This document shows, piece after piece, positions 10,718 to 22,087 of a stretch of DNA of 64,000 nucleotides (its first letter is position 1; each line of letters opens with the position of its first letter). The translations under genes were made by a program, and so were the position numbers. Location of the stretch: the NCBI GenBank assembly GCA_019828595.1, contig JAHQRK010000010.1, forward strand, positions 2,108,001 through 2,172,000, written 5' to 3'. The notes beneath the pieces were generated by a model. It worked only from the letters and a program-made list of their open reading frames with translations. It searched no databases and was not told where the DNA came from. The DNA comes from Aphanomyces cochlioides (lineage: Eukaryota > Oomycota > Saprolegniomycetes > Saprolegniales > Verrucalvaceae).

Positions 10718-13700
10718 ATGGCCGTAGTATATGAAGTTTTTGAGAAGCAGCGAAGAAACGTACAAGGATGGAGCAGTGAATTGCTAGCAGGAGAAGGTGG
10801 CAATTTATCGGAAGCTCCAGACAGCAAAGGTGCGATGGGAAAGGATATTGTGTCGCTCGAAATTGCGCGGGCCCCACCGGGATTTCGATTCGTGGAAGGA
10901 TCAGTCTGGACGATTGGCGAATGGAGTTATGGAAAGAGTTTCAAGCACATGGGGACGCGTGCACGACCAGAGCAACCGCTCGATACGTGCCGGTGGCGTA
11001 AACACAGTCGTCCGATGGAAAGTTTAACTGAAGTCGAATTTGGGCGCGAACCTGAATGTTCCGAATGCCGCAAGCAATTCACATTGCTCCGACGGCGTCA
11101 CCATTGCCGTGGATGCCACGTTGCGATCTGCAAAGATTGTTCCCGCAAGGCGATTGACACGACGTCGAGTTTGACGAAAACGCAGTGGTACTGCATGACC
11201 TGTCTGCATGCAAATCCACAGTTGGAAGTCCAAGAGGGTGGCGGACGCAAGCTCATGCGTCGAATGTCTCAAGCGCCACCTCCCATGCTCTCGCGACTAG
11301 ATTCCATGCCGAAAACGATGAAGTTTTGCATTGAATGCGGCTACGAACTCCCTCCCCATGTCAAGTTTTGCATTGACTGCGGTGCCGGCCAGGTCACACG
11401 AGAGAGCAGTGCTGAAGACTTGCGCTTGTCCATACCAATCGAGGAGCCACTAACTCAAGCTATTGTAGAAGAACCCGAATCACCTTCGCTTCCTGTAGCT
11501 TTTTTCTGAAGAACTTCTAGCTTTGCTCACGTTTTCACGTAGAAAATTGCCGAGGAAGTCCCAGCCGTAGTGGAACCGACGCCACAGACGGACGAATTAA
11601 AGGAAGAAAACGAACGTCTAAAGGAAATGGTGGAAAAGCTGCAACGCAAGCTAGCTCGTACGGAGGCAAAGGCTATTGCCGTCACGGAAGAACAAGCACA
11701 GATGATTGCCCAGCTGCAAGAACAAGTTAAGATGAGCCACACGTCGTCGACTCAAGTTGCTCCATCAATTCCTGTCGTGGCTTCGACATCGTCGCCGACA
11801 GCCTCGTCATCGTCCTCTTCGTCAGAATCGGCTGCACCAGCCATATCCGTGACTCCTGCCGCTGCATCTGGCATGATGACGTTCAAGGAAGATCCCGACT
11901 ACGCTAAGTTTTTTAAACTTCTCTCGATGGGACTTCCCGCTGAGCAAGTCAAGATGAAAATGCAACAAGCTGGCGTCGATCCTAACATTCTCGATATGCC
12001 AGACGCTCCAAGTGGCAAAAATCTCCCGGTAGACACATCTACTACCCTCCCAATGAGCTAAAGTCTTTGTAGGCTGCTCAACCTGCTGCGACGCCAACTC
12101 CAGCGGCTGTGGAAGTGAATCCATCCCATGCCAAATATTTCAAGCTGCTCAAGATGGGCATGCCAGTCGAACAAGTCAAGTTGAAAGCGTCTGCAGAAGG
12201 CTTAGATCCATCGTTTCTCGATAATCCGCCGCCCTCAGCACCGAGCAATGCAGAAGCTGCACCGCCTCCAGCGGCTCCGCAAGCACCAGAAGATCCTGAA
12301 TTAGCCAAGTACAAGAAACTTCTCAAGATGGGTATGTCACTTGAACAAGTTCAATTGAAAATGCAAGCTGCCGGATTAAATCCAGCGCTTCTCGGTGGTG
12401 GAGCGGCAGCGAGCGGCGGTGCTGCACCTCGATTGGATCTAAGCCAGGTACTGAAGAAATCTAACACGCTCAAGAAACCGGGTATGGCTGTAGTTCCTAG
12501 TTCCAGCACCTTAGTTTCCTTGCCTAGATGAGCCAGCTTTGCCCAAGAAGGAGTCTCTGAAGCCTAAAGTGGACATGCGCGCGTTCTTTTGGACGCGTAT
12601 ACCCGTGAACGTTGTCCAGTCGACTGTTTGGCAATCGCTTAGTGACAAGAACGTGCCATTAGAAAACTTTGACTTGGAATGGATGTTTCGCAAGAATGCC
12701 GAGGGCAAGAAGGAAGAAGACACGTTCAAAAAGAAAAAGGAAAACACAGCAGTCTTGCTCTTGGACTCCAAGACTCAGCAGAACGTTGGCATTGCAATCA
12801 CGCGGTTCAAGTTGACGCCACAAGAAGTCAAAGCCGGGATCCTTGCGTTGGACCCGTCTATTGTAGGTGTTGACCACTTGAGTTCACTCATTGCGCTCGC
12901 CCCGACGCTGGAAGAACAGGACATTTTGAAGAACTACGACGGTCCAGTCGAAGTCCTGGGTGCCGTCGAAAAGTTCTTCCTTGAAATGCTGACCATCCCA
13001 CGATACACCCAACGCATCAAATGCTTCCGCTTCTCGCTGCAATTTGAACACCGCATCCTGGAAATCCAAGCCCAAATGGACACGCTCAGTTCCGCGACGG
13101 ATCAAATCGCCGACTCGAAGAAATTCCGCGCGATTTTGGAAACCGTGTTGGCAATTGGTAATTACATGAACGGTGGCACGGCTCGTGGCGGCGCCTATGG
13201 TTTCAAGATTGATGCATTGGCAAAATTACATACTATTCGTGGTGTGGATCCAAAGGTTACACTGGTAAGTTTTGCAACTTCACCTCTGTATCGCTGACGC
13301 AATTTTGGCTTAGATGCACTACCTGGCTCGACATTTGGAAGAACATCAACCCGAGTTGATCCCGTTTGTTAGTGAAGTGCCGCACATTCCAGAAGCCAAG
13401 CGTTTGTCGTTGGACCAAATCAAGGCTGATATAAACATGTGCAACACGGAGCTGGCAATGTTGCAAGGACAAGTCCAAGCATCCAAGAATGAAACCAATC
13501 CAGAAGACATGTTCTATGCCAAGATGGCTCCGTTTGCACGGGAGGCGGCAGAAGTCATGGACGAAGTCACGCGGGAATACGCCCAAATCGAAACATCTTT
13601 CACTGAATTGGTCAGTGCGTTTGGTGAAGACGCTCGTAAATTCGGCGCGATGGATTTCTTCTCCGTCTTGGATGAATTTACGACTGAGCTCAAGGTAAAC

Positions 13701-14599
13701 TTGCCGAGACGATAACTTTGGTGGACTTTATTCGTTGCGTAGAAAGCATTCCGTGCTAACCAGTCCAAGGAATACGCGAATGTATGGGAATCCACTGTGA
13801 AAGCTCGTCAAGGTAGAAGAATATTTGCATTCATGATCGAGATTTACCCATGAACTGTGTAGCTCAAAAGGAAAAAGAACTGGCCGAGAAGTTGTCCGCT
13901 GAACAAGCTAAGGCCATCTATGGTGGAGTCATTTCGACGCTGAACCAACGCTGCCGTGAACTGAACATTGATTCGGCGACGGCTGTCGAAGGATTCAAAG
14001 CCCAATCTCGAAAATATGGCAGCGGTGAACTCAGCGCGACTCAATTTTGCGACTTTATTGTCAACACTTACGGCGCCAAGGTTGCATTGACGATCCTTCC
14101 AAACTGTGCCAAGCTTCTCAGCGAGCCCACAAAGCGACAACAGCTCGAACAGAGCGTGGAATCCAAGAAGGAAACATGGGAAGCCACCCTTCCTCTCTTT
14201 GCTCAAACAGTCCTACCGCCTGTCATTGACGACAACACAGTCTTGCCTATTTCAAGTGCCAATCCAGTAGGCCGTTTGCGCATCCAAGATATTACGCCTG
14301 TCGTGGGAGACGAAGCGCGACAGCTCCAGCGGTCAATTCTCGAACAAATCCATGCGTTCTTCAATGGAGATCCCCAGAAAGTCAAGCTCTTCACGGCCAA
14401 CACTCGCAAATTCGGCAATCAACAGATGCCCGCCAAGGAATTTTATGCCTATTTGATTTCAACATTTGATGGCGACTTTGTCGCCCGCCTTGTGCCCGAC
14501 CTTGCTCGACTGTTGGACGACGCGGAGAAACGCCACTCGCTTCTACAAGCGCTCTGTGAAAGTGCTCCCGGCTGGGCACGGTTTGCAGGGCGAGTTTAA
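10718..14599 (+). CDS. FYVE-type zinc-finger formin (FH2) with CCDC53-like repeats
   Basis: Seven exons (10718-11494, 11543-12028, 12073-12481, 12528-13264, 13314-13694, 13743-13812, 13863-14599) encode 1,198 residues; frames close. Order: FYVE-type finger with RRRHHCRGC near residues 115-170; a second Cys4 ribbon (FCIECGYELPPHVKFCIDCG); a coiled coil; three KYFKLLKMGMPVEQVKLK-type repeats like the WASH-complex CCDC53 motif; FH2 actin-nucleating domain (RIPVNVVQSTVW to GNYMNGGTARGGAYGFKID); and a C-terminal helical module repeated twice (RKYGSGELSATQFCDFIV and RKFGNQQMPAKEFYAYLIS). FH2 domains nucleate and elongate actin; a FYVE finger would tether this to PI3P membranes such as endosomes. 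A classical polyproline FH1 is weak or absent. The ATG at 10718 is chosen because it follows the CCGGATA pair. Confidence 0.88.
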
Positions 14600-14646
14600 G
14601 TATCCAATATATATTCAATTTTTAGCTGCTGGCACCTCAGTGCTCT

Positions 14647-15120
14647 TCATCCTTCATGGATAGATAAAATCAAGTTTTGGAGCTGCTCAATCTTGTGGGG
14701 AACTCCCTTGGCGAGCTCGAATAAAAGACTACCCCCGAAGTCTCTTTCATGTTTACCGAGTGAGAGGCGCAAAGTGTTGAGCCTCATACTGCTCAAAGTC
14801 CTGGTCATTGTAGAGTTAACTTCGATCTTGGCACCAATGCTGCATTGTCACTAAAGAACGTCCCCCAGGTTTCCCCTTCCTTTAAGTTGGCCGTCATTGT
14901 GAAATCCTTTTTCTAATGCACTCACAGGATGCAGCGAAGGCAAAAATCTGACGAGTGCTCGTGTGGTAAGATAGCAATCCGTTTCTTTAGAGCTGGTGGG
15001 TTCGAATGACCTCTCTTTGTATCCAAATTGTCAAGGCAACGAATCAACTCACGCTCAGAAAGACTAAATTCACACTCGTCAAATGCCACTTTGACGTTGT
15101 CCTCTTCGAAAGAAATTCCG
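14647..15120 (-). pseudogene. unrecognised coding stretch lacking a start codon, with a frame slip
   Basis: Reading leftwards from 15120 a frame is open for about 65 codons (it includes CEFSLSERELIRCLDNLDTK and LKKRIAILPHEHSSDF). A GT-AG intron at about 14926-14881 follows, then KGKPGGRSLVTM, and after a one-base slip at about 14838 a further 64-codon open frame with SMRLNTLRLSLGKHERDFGG and FELAKGVPHKIEQLQNLI, ending with TGA at 14647-14649. Composition and hydrophobic spacing look protein-like and unlike the surrounding DNA. No ATG precedes it; a TAA lies just upstream within the CCGGATA pair. I do not recognise the family. It could be a decayed gene, or a real gene with a misread base and a hidden first exon. 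Confidence 0.45.
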
Positions 15121-15133
15121 GATATTTATCCGG
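15118..15133 (-). promoter_or_regulatory. inverted CCGGATA/TATCCGG pair, upstream end of the unrecognised coding stretch
   Basis: CCGGATA at 15118-15124 and TATCCGG at 15127-15133. Read on the minus strand the block 15175-15118 has GATGTGCACCATA, then about 17 bp, then CGTCCGGATA and TATCCGGAA. The same order is present before the D-glutamate-cyclase-like gene on the plus strand (15972-16030), so the two look like inverted duplicates of one promoter block. Confidence 0.45.
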
Positions 15134-15970
15134 ACGCCCTTGATTTGTCCCAAAGTATGGTGCACATCACCTACAGACGACAAAGTGGCCAAATTTCTTA
15201 GACAGAATGTTTGTATTTACAGATGTACTATTAGACAATATTTGTTTATATTTTCTATAAATAGCCAATCATATTGAAGTATTTCAATAATACTGTATGT
15301 TGCTCTTCAGGCTCAAGCATTGACTTCTCTGATAAATCGACATGCTTAAGAGCAATCATCTAAGGCAGAACTGCTTAGAACAGGTATATGTTAAGCAATA
15401 TTTTCAAAGCGAATTGATGCTCCTGGAGACTTAAAGGCATTCAGAAGCTTGTTGACATCGCAGCACTTGTAATGAAGTCTTCAGCAATTCAGAAGTGGTA
15501 TCCTGTTAATTAAACAGGCTCCACCTTGCCCATGACTGGAAAAGATAACAATGAAGATCACTGTTTATTTTTCTATTCGACGCATCAAGATGTTAGCTAA
15601 CTTGTTTCGTATTTCTCGGGCTCGCGAGCCTCAAAGACTTCGTAGGATCATCGCAAGGTATGTGATATCTCCAAAATACTATACGGATAACAACTCAGAT
15701 GCTCCGGATAAATTTTGTCAATACAAATTTCAAGTATAGTTGACGAGCACCCCTAAGGCCAAAATCTGTCCTTTTCCATACATTTGATCACAAAAGTGAC
15801 CTCTGGAGAATCACCATAACTCAATCAAATCTTTGAATAGAGCAATTTCAAGCGGTAACATGTCTTCCTCTAATCCATATCTATCGATATTACCACTTTT
15901 CTTATTCTTAATTGGACTCTCCAGAAATTTATCGACGGTCAAAGTGTAACGAAAATAATGTCGTCTCTAG
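15134..15970. other. intergenic, AT-rich
   Basis: No recognisable gene. A 62-codon open frame at 15551-15739 has no family resemblance and is probably chance. A lone CCGGATA lies at 15704-15710. Confidence 0.4.
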
Positions 15971-15971
15971 A

Positions 15972-16030
15972 TGATGTGCACCATATTTCAGTTGGGAAAT
16001 AATCGTCCGGATAATGGTATTTTATCCGGA
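15972..16030 (+). promoter_or_regulatory. promoter block with paired CCGGATA motif
   Basis: GATGTGCACCATA followed by CCGGATA (16007-16013) and TATCCGG (16023-16029), 50-72 bp before the ATG at 16079. It is conserved, in inverted orientation, at 15118-15175. The position argues for a core promoter element. Confidence 0.45.
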
Positions 16031-16078
16031 AGATTGACGATACTGTGTCAACTTGCACTTTGCAATTTGCTCTTGACG

Positions 16079-17720
16079 ATGGAAGACATTCTGACGACCA
16101 TCCAGGATGACGTTGGAGGCCGTGGTATTCGTGCTCTTCTAGACCCTCCACGAGATAAAAAAGCATTGCACGAAGCAGCTGAGGCTCTATTGTCCCTACC
16201 TCCGCATTCCCACGTTGCGATCATCACGGGCTTTCCCTGTGTCCAAGATGCCAATCCACCGACGGAAACCGATGGCATCTGTGGCACGTTTGCACTTGCG
16301 CATACTTTGCATTCAAGACAATGCAATGTTCATATCCTGACGGACGAAATCAATGCCGACGTCTTTACAGCTTGCATCACTCGCTGGACGGAGCTGACGA
16401 ACCAAACGATTCATCTCCATGCTTTCCCACCGAATGTTGACTTGCACGACAACGCACAGCTCAATGCATTGCTGCCAACGATTGCATGTTGGATTGCGAT
16501 CGAGCGCCCTGGAGCTGCCACTGACGGTAAGACCACCTAAGCTACGTAGCAGCTAAATGACTGGTAGGCCACTATTACACAATGCGAGCTCGAGATATCT
16601 CAGCGTCCGCAGCTCGCCTCGACCGATGCTTTGCCTATGCACATCAAAAAAACATCCCAACAATTGCAATTGGCGACGGTGGCAATGAACTTGGTATCGT
16701 TATTCAATGCAACAACGACTAATTCGTCTTTTAGGACTTGGATCTGTGCGAGAGTTGACCAAAGTTCACATTCCAAATGGTCAAATGATCGCTGCAGCCA
16801 TGCACTGCCGCCACTTGGTCTTGGCTTCTATCTCTGACTGGGGCGGCTACGCAGTTTGCGCTGCCGTAGCGTGGCTCGACCCGTCCGTCTCCGTTGTGCA
16901 ACCAAACATTGTCGCTCAACTTGCTACGACTATGGTTGCGGCAGGGGCTCGTGATGGCATTCTGGGTATTTCCGACACGTTTGTGGATGGCTGGCCGTTT
17001 GTTGTGAGCTTGAATCGATTGTACTTGCTTCAGCATCTCAGAGTGCCACGGTTTCACCGCCTTGTTGGACCACTTGGAGCGTTCGGTAAGCTTTGCTGTA
17101 TTGAATCCATAACACGATCGTAGAATGGCCTCGCTTGGGCTTCCACACCAGCTTTGGGCAGGACTTCGCTATACCGTACGCTGTCTACAGCAAAGGAGAC
17201 AACGTAGACCTTTCAACATCTTATGGTGCCATAGGTACGGCATTTCCACCCGAATTTTATGGCTGAGGTGTCATTAGAGCTTGACAACTTAAGCGGCCTT
17301 GCCCGACCAACAGGTCAAGTCCAAGTGATATTGCTCCATGCCTCTCAGCTTGAAAATTCTGGTGCGGTAGATCAAGTAGCATCATGGCAAGGACGTCAAG
17401 GCAAGAATGTCCGTCTTGGTGTCGTTGACGCCTCGCTATCGCTACTCAAATCAATCGAAGAGCGAGGAATCCACGTTTCAGTCCATAAGCTTCACTTCAC
17501 AACAGACTGCCTGGGCGAATTAGTTCCATATTGCCAGAAGAAAAGCATCAGCATTTGGATTGATCTTGGCCCAACTGCTACAACTGGTCCGGGTTTGGTG
17601 TATTCGACTGCCTTTGCGACGTGGCTCCTCGAGCAAACGTGGGTGGATTCTGTCATTGTTTCGGACAAGTTCCAGCTCGATCAACTTGCCCAAGCCATCC
17701 ACAGCAAAGTTCTCGTCTAA
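16079..17720 (+). CDS. D-glutamate cyclase-like protein (DUF4392) with an unidentified C-terminal domain
   Basis: Five exons (16079-16526, 16568-16693, 16735-17085, 17124-17234, 17278-17720) give 492 residues; frames close. The N-terminal 310 or so residues match the D-glutamate cyclase fold: VAIITGFPCVQ, the ETDGICGTFALA loop, GHYYTMRARDIS, AIGDGGNELGLGSVR and SDWGGYAVCAA. In the family this interconverts D-glutamate and 5-oxo-D-proline, in mitochondria in animals. The last 180 residues, starting near SFGQDFAIPYAVYSKGDN, form a second alpha/beta domain (LGVVDASLSLLKSIEERG, IWIDLGPTATTGPG) that I cannot assign. Introns are 37-43 bp. A 5' extension would run through the CCGGATA pair, so the ATG at 16079 is preferred. 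Confidence 0.78.
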
Positions 17721-18012
17721 ATCTCCTAATCCATGCTTAAAGTCCCATCCCCTGACTTGAGATAACATGCATAGGAGTATTGATATGTCACGGTGAGTTG
17801 TCATTTCAAGTTCACCAAAATACGCCATCGACTGCTCTGACTGCTCCTTCTAAGCACAATCAAAGGCAAACTCGGTAGAAGCTTGCCTCAGTTTGCATTG
17901 GAGTCAATAATTTTATTTGCCATGTTGTGACGTGATCACCGAAAATGACGTGGCAGAGTGCGAGTCGAGAATATTTTTTTCTATTGTCCACATCTTTAAC
18001 ACACGCACCAAC

Positions 18013-21000
18013 TTAGGAATCCCGCAAAGCCACAGACGTGACGATGTCTTGAATTGTCGTCATGGGCGGGCGGTAGATTGGCGGCAGGAGTTTGCGCTGG
18101 AGAGCGTTGAACGAATACTTTCGCTGGTTGATATTTTTCTCCGCGATGTCGAGGCGGATGCCCCATTCTCGCATCGTGTTGGCCATGTCGAGTTCATCGA
18201 CGCGGCAATTATGGACCGCAGCGACCCATTGGGCTTGTTCCCACGTCACGCTCATGGCCGTTCGATCCTTGCCGCTCTTGCAGCAGGTAATCCGTCCCCC
18301 TCGCAGGTGCCGCACAACTTGCGACGCCAGATGTAGGATGTCTGTGTTTTTGTTGGCGCTGTTTTCATTGATGACGGCATCGCGGAGCTGATTGAAGATT
18401 TCTCGAAGGGCTGTGCGGTTGGGAAAGAGCGCTTTGAACTGTTCATGGTATTTATTCAGCACGACCAAGTTGGACGTGTTGATCTCCGATTGTTTGGTCA
18501 CGCCTACACGAAATTCCAGTTAGAAACGAGCCCTGGAGCTTGAAAGCCTGACCTCCCAGGTGCGACATATTGACCAAGCTCTGCATTTCGTTGATTCCCT
18601 GCGTGAACAAGACGCATGTGATCGAGATATGCGCGGCGCCAGACTGCCACGACGCTGGCAATTGTCCAAAGATTGTGGGGGAGACTGGAATTTGAATCGA
18701 CGACCCGACGAGGCGAACGTCATGATTTGACTCGTCTTGGTTCAAAACGAGCTGGAAATGGAAGAATCGACACGCGTCCAGAGCCGACTGGGCGTCCAAG
18801 AGCATGTGAAGTTCTTTGCCTTGGGAGCTGACCAGACTTTCCCATCCACAGAGATAGCCCATGGCCGTCCATTGATTGATGCGCTCTGTCCAGATGGCTG
18901 GACCTTGCTCGAGCGCAATGTAGAGCTCGCTTTGAAACGACGCTGCCAAAGCTGTTAAAGCTTGCGCCACGACGACAGATTTGCGCAATTGGTAGCTGGC
19001 TTGGACTTCAAGCACGCGGGTAACGACGGCGTTGAGCGACTTGTCCTCGGCTTTGAACGACAACGACGGGGGGACGACGGGGGGAAGATTGCGCTTCGCT
19101 GATGAATACAGCGACGACAACCTTGACGAGGCGTTGGATTTGGGTGTGTCCTCTTCAGGCGGGGGAGGCGGAGAAGACTCTTGGGAAGCGGTGGATGACC
19201 GGTCAGCCCCGTTTCCACCTTCGACGGCAGCGGTGAAATCGTTGTCAAGGCCAAGGACGCCATAGAACGCCTTGGTTTGAACCGACAGCGCCGATTGCAG
19301 CTTATGGCAGTCCTTGATTGCATCCACGAGCTGCTCGTCCATGCTAACCAAGTCTACTTTGTCCAGGCCAAGGGCATGGGCGGATGGAATGCCGCTGGTG
19401 ACTGTCGGCAGAATTCGGTGGGGTGAAGTTTGCGCCCAGCTCACGTGGAGATTTGTCGGGATATGCTGGACATCCCATGCTTTCTTCTGCTGGCTCGACT
19501 TGAATCGCTGCTTCTTGTCCACCCATTCTTGTGAAACCTACGCCAAAAAACATCAGCCAGAGCGTCCAGTGTGGCGTCTACCTCGACCAACTTCGCCAAG
19601 GTGGCAATGTTGCCTTGCAATGCGCTCATCTGTTTCTCAATGAAGGCCGCGCTGAACATCATGGGCTGGATTTGCATCGTCGAGGAGCCTTGAAACCAAG
19701 CAAGGTCCGACTGAGTGACACAAGGCACGCTGTCGAACTCGGCAGGATACGCGCCATCGACACCTTGGCGCAGCGTCCATTGGATTTCAATTTCGCCAAC
19801 GCATTGCACGCCCGCGCCGTCGCAGCGACACACGATGTCCGAGTCGCCTTCCCGCTGATGGACTCGGACCCATTCGTGGAATTCCAACGTCGTTGGATCG
19901 TCGGCTTTCGGTCGAAGTTGCGTCAAGTCGAGGCGAGCAAAGCCGAGCGGAACGTGAGCTTTGCGGCTGGATTTTGACACGCCAAGGCTTTTACTCGGGT
20001 CGTGGAAGAGCTGGCATTCCAAATATCTACAGCTCACAGCATGAGACGACCGAGGATCTCAGGAGTGTTTACCCTCGGAGTTGTCGATTCGGCGGTCGGT
20101 AGAACTCAAAATACTTGTCGTCAATGCGAGTGTGTAGCTTGGTGGTGACAGCATCGGGCGTCCACCACGGCTCCGAGCTGCTGGCGATGGCATTCGTGCG
20201 TCCGATCTTCCAAGTCGCGTCGAAGGTTTTCGGGTCATGCCAGCTCAATTCACAGTAGGCATTCACAGCTTGCGGCGCTGGAGATGCCGTCGACGTGGTG
20301 GAATCGTCAGAAATCGACGACGAGCTCTTGAGTTTTGAAAACGCTGACGATTTGACCGACTTGGCCAAGGCAAACATACTCGATCGGATCGTTTGGCCCA
20401 TGCTATCTGACGACGCCAACGGCGCTGGAGCTGCCGACAACAAGAGGCCGCGGGCTCGAGAAACGCTCACTCGAACCTACAACATGGTCGTTCATGACTT
20501 CTAGCAATGTTGAGAGGACATACAAAGTCACAGCCGCGGTCTAGAGCAGCAGTTGAGTCGTCTAACCGGCACTCCTGCATAATGGCGCGGTCTAGAAGAG
20601 ATTGCCACACCTCCGCCTTGCGTTCGAATTCGCTCAAACTTTGAGCTAGCACTTGCTGCGGCAACGACGCACACAAATCGATTTCAGCCACGTCTTCCTG
20701 CATTTCAAACGTGGCGGCTTTCGTCTTCCATCTGTACAGCGTTCGGTGCGTCTGGGCAAACGACGGCACCGTCGAGATATCGTATACCATCGCGTACGGC
20801 CAGGTCAAGACCAAGACGGCGCCTTCAACGGAATCGACGAGAGGAAGGCAGAGAACTTCGTTCCGCGTCTTGGCATCGACTAGCAAACGGAGATCGATTG
20901 CGTCTGTTGCTGCAAAGATGTTTGGCGACTTGGCTTTGTCTTGGACGATCTCAAATACGAGTTTGGTCGTCGACTGAGCCGACTCTTCGACAGAAGGCAA

Positions 21001-21324
21001 CGTGAATCCGATCGTAAATGATGGATTTGACGCGCGCTGCGCTTCCGTGCGAAGGGTCACGTCATTGAGCTTGACTTGGCAGTACGTATAGCCTTCCCAA
21101 GGAGCTCCAGCAGCAGGCGCTTCGCTCTTTTTGATCATCGTCTTGGCGAGTGCGAACCCCCTCTGCATCGTCTGTTGCGCAGAATTGAACATCGTCCCCG
21201 AATCTGGGAGCTCGAGATTGAGGTTTTCGACGGAGACGAAGAAGGCGAGCGAGTCCTGACGGCGCGGCGCCGCGCGCTGGTCGTCTTCCATGGAGATCTC
21301 CATGAGGGTGCTGTCACTGCCCAT
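18013..21324 (-). CDS. INPP4-type inositol polyphosphate 4-phosphatase
   Basis: Five exons (21324-20524, 20476-20073, 20032-19582, 19537-18553, 18503-18013) encode 1,043 residues; frames close. The C-terminal catalytic loop is CKSGKDRTAMSVTWEQAQ, the Cys-x5-Arg signature with the Lys pattern of type I/II inositol-3,4-bisphosphate 4-phosphatases. Ahead of it stand CVLFTQGINEMQ and PTNLHVSW, which are also typical. The N-terminal half carries one or two C2-like beta segments (WEGYTYCQVKLNDVTL; NAYCELSWHDPKTFDATWK). The family removes the 4-phosphate of PI(3,4)P2, feeding PI3P pools on endosomes. Its stop codon faces that of the cyclase-like gene 292 bp away. A low-complexity Pro/Ser stretch precedes the catalytic part. 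Confidence 0.85.
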
Positions 21325-22087
21325 CGAAGTTGGTTCCGTCGTCGTCAGTTGGCAGAGTTATCAGGAACGACATCCAATGAGCCAATCACAACAGAGGAAT
21401 AACAATAAATTATTTATTGCTGGTTGAACACCATGACAGGCGGAAAATTCAGAATATCAATAAATTATTGTATTGCAATTATTGTTTGAATGATCATGGA
21501 ATACATTCAAGTAGGCGACAAACTCAGCGAGTTTGCTGCGATCACCGCACTCAAAGGGTTCTAACGCAGTTGCAAGTACAACATGAGACCCTGGGACTAT
21601 AGAGGGAGTTCGAGCACGGGGCACTTTTTCTCCAGGTTGAGGCAATTGTACAGTGTATTTTCCCTGATTTTCATCGCCTTGATACAGCAAACGACGAAGA
21701 CAGCCATGAGGTAACCCAAAGAACGCTCCAAACGATGAATTCATGAAGCCCTTGAAATCCAAATCTACCATAATACTAACAGAATATTGTTTCTCTATTG
21801 TTTCACTGGGGGCTCCAACGATCGACTGGCTTTGTTCTGTGTGCGAAGCGATTCATTTCAAATGGAGGGAATTTCAATTGAATGCGGCATAGACCCCAAT
21901 GGACATTGCAAACAGGTAAGAGCTTTATTGTCGTGGTGTTAACGTTGTCGTTCCTTGTGCACTCGGCAAGCAAGAGGAGTGTATTTCCGAGCCCATGTTG
22001 TCCATGACGTCATTGACAAAATTCACTGGCTTGCAATAAATTATTGTATTGAGGTATATAGTTAGTATTGCAATAATTTATTGCAAT
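21325..22087. other. divergent spacer with repeated CAATAAATTATTG palindromes
   Basis: The spacer separates the INPP4-type gene (start 21324, -) from the STAND NTPase gene (start 22088, +). An 18-bp direct repeat CAATAAATTATTGTATTG occurs at 21458-21475 and 22034-22051, and related palindromic TTGCAATAAATTA / CAATAATTTATTG pieces lie nearby (about 21405-21420 and 22067-22088). The segment between the repeats holds the small open frame listed separately. Confidence 0.5.
21457..21771 (-). CDS. small hypothetical protein
   Basis: A 104-codon frame with ATG at 21771 just after a possible acceptor (TTCTGTTAG). It contains FGAFFGLPHGCLRRLLYQGD and ALEPFECGDRSKLAEFVAYL. No family recognised. It sits wholly inside a segment flanked by 18-bp direct repeats, so it may belong to an inserted sequence, or be chance. 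Confidence 0.3.
   Translation of the reverse strand: MVDLDFKGFMNSSFGAFFGLPHGCLRRLLYQGDENQGKYTVQLPQPGEKVPRARTPSIVPGSHVVLATALEPFECGDRSKLAEFVAYLNVFHDHSNNNCNTIIY

Noticed and set aside
14990..15015. GGTGGGTTCGAATGACC resembling a tRNA T-loop (B box)
   Set aside because: No A box, anticodon stem or acceptor stem at tRNA spacing, and the stretch lies inside a protein-like minus-strand frame.
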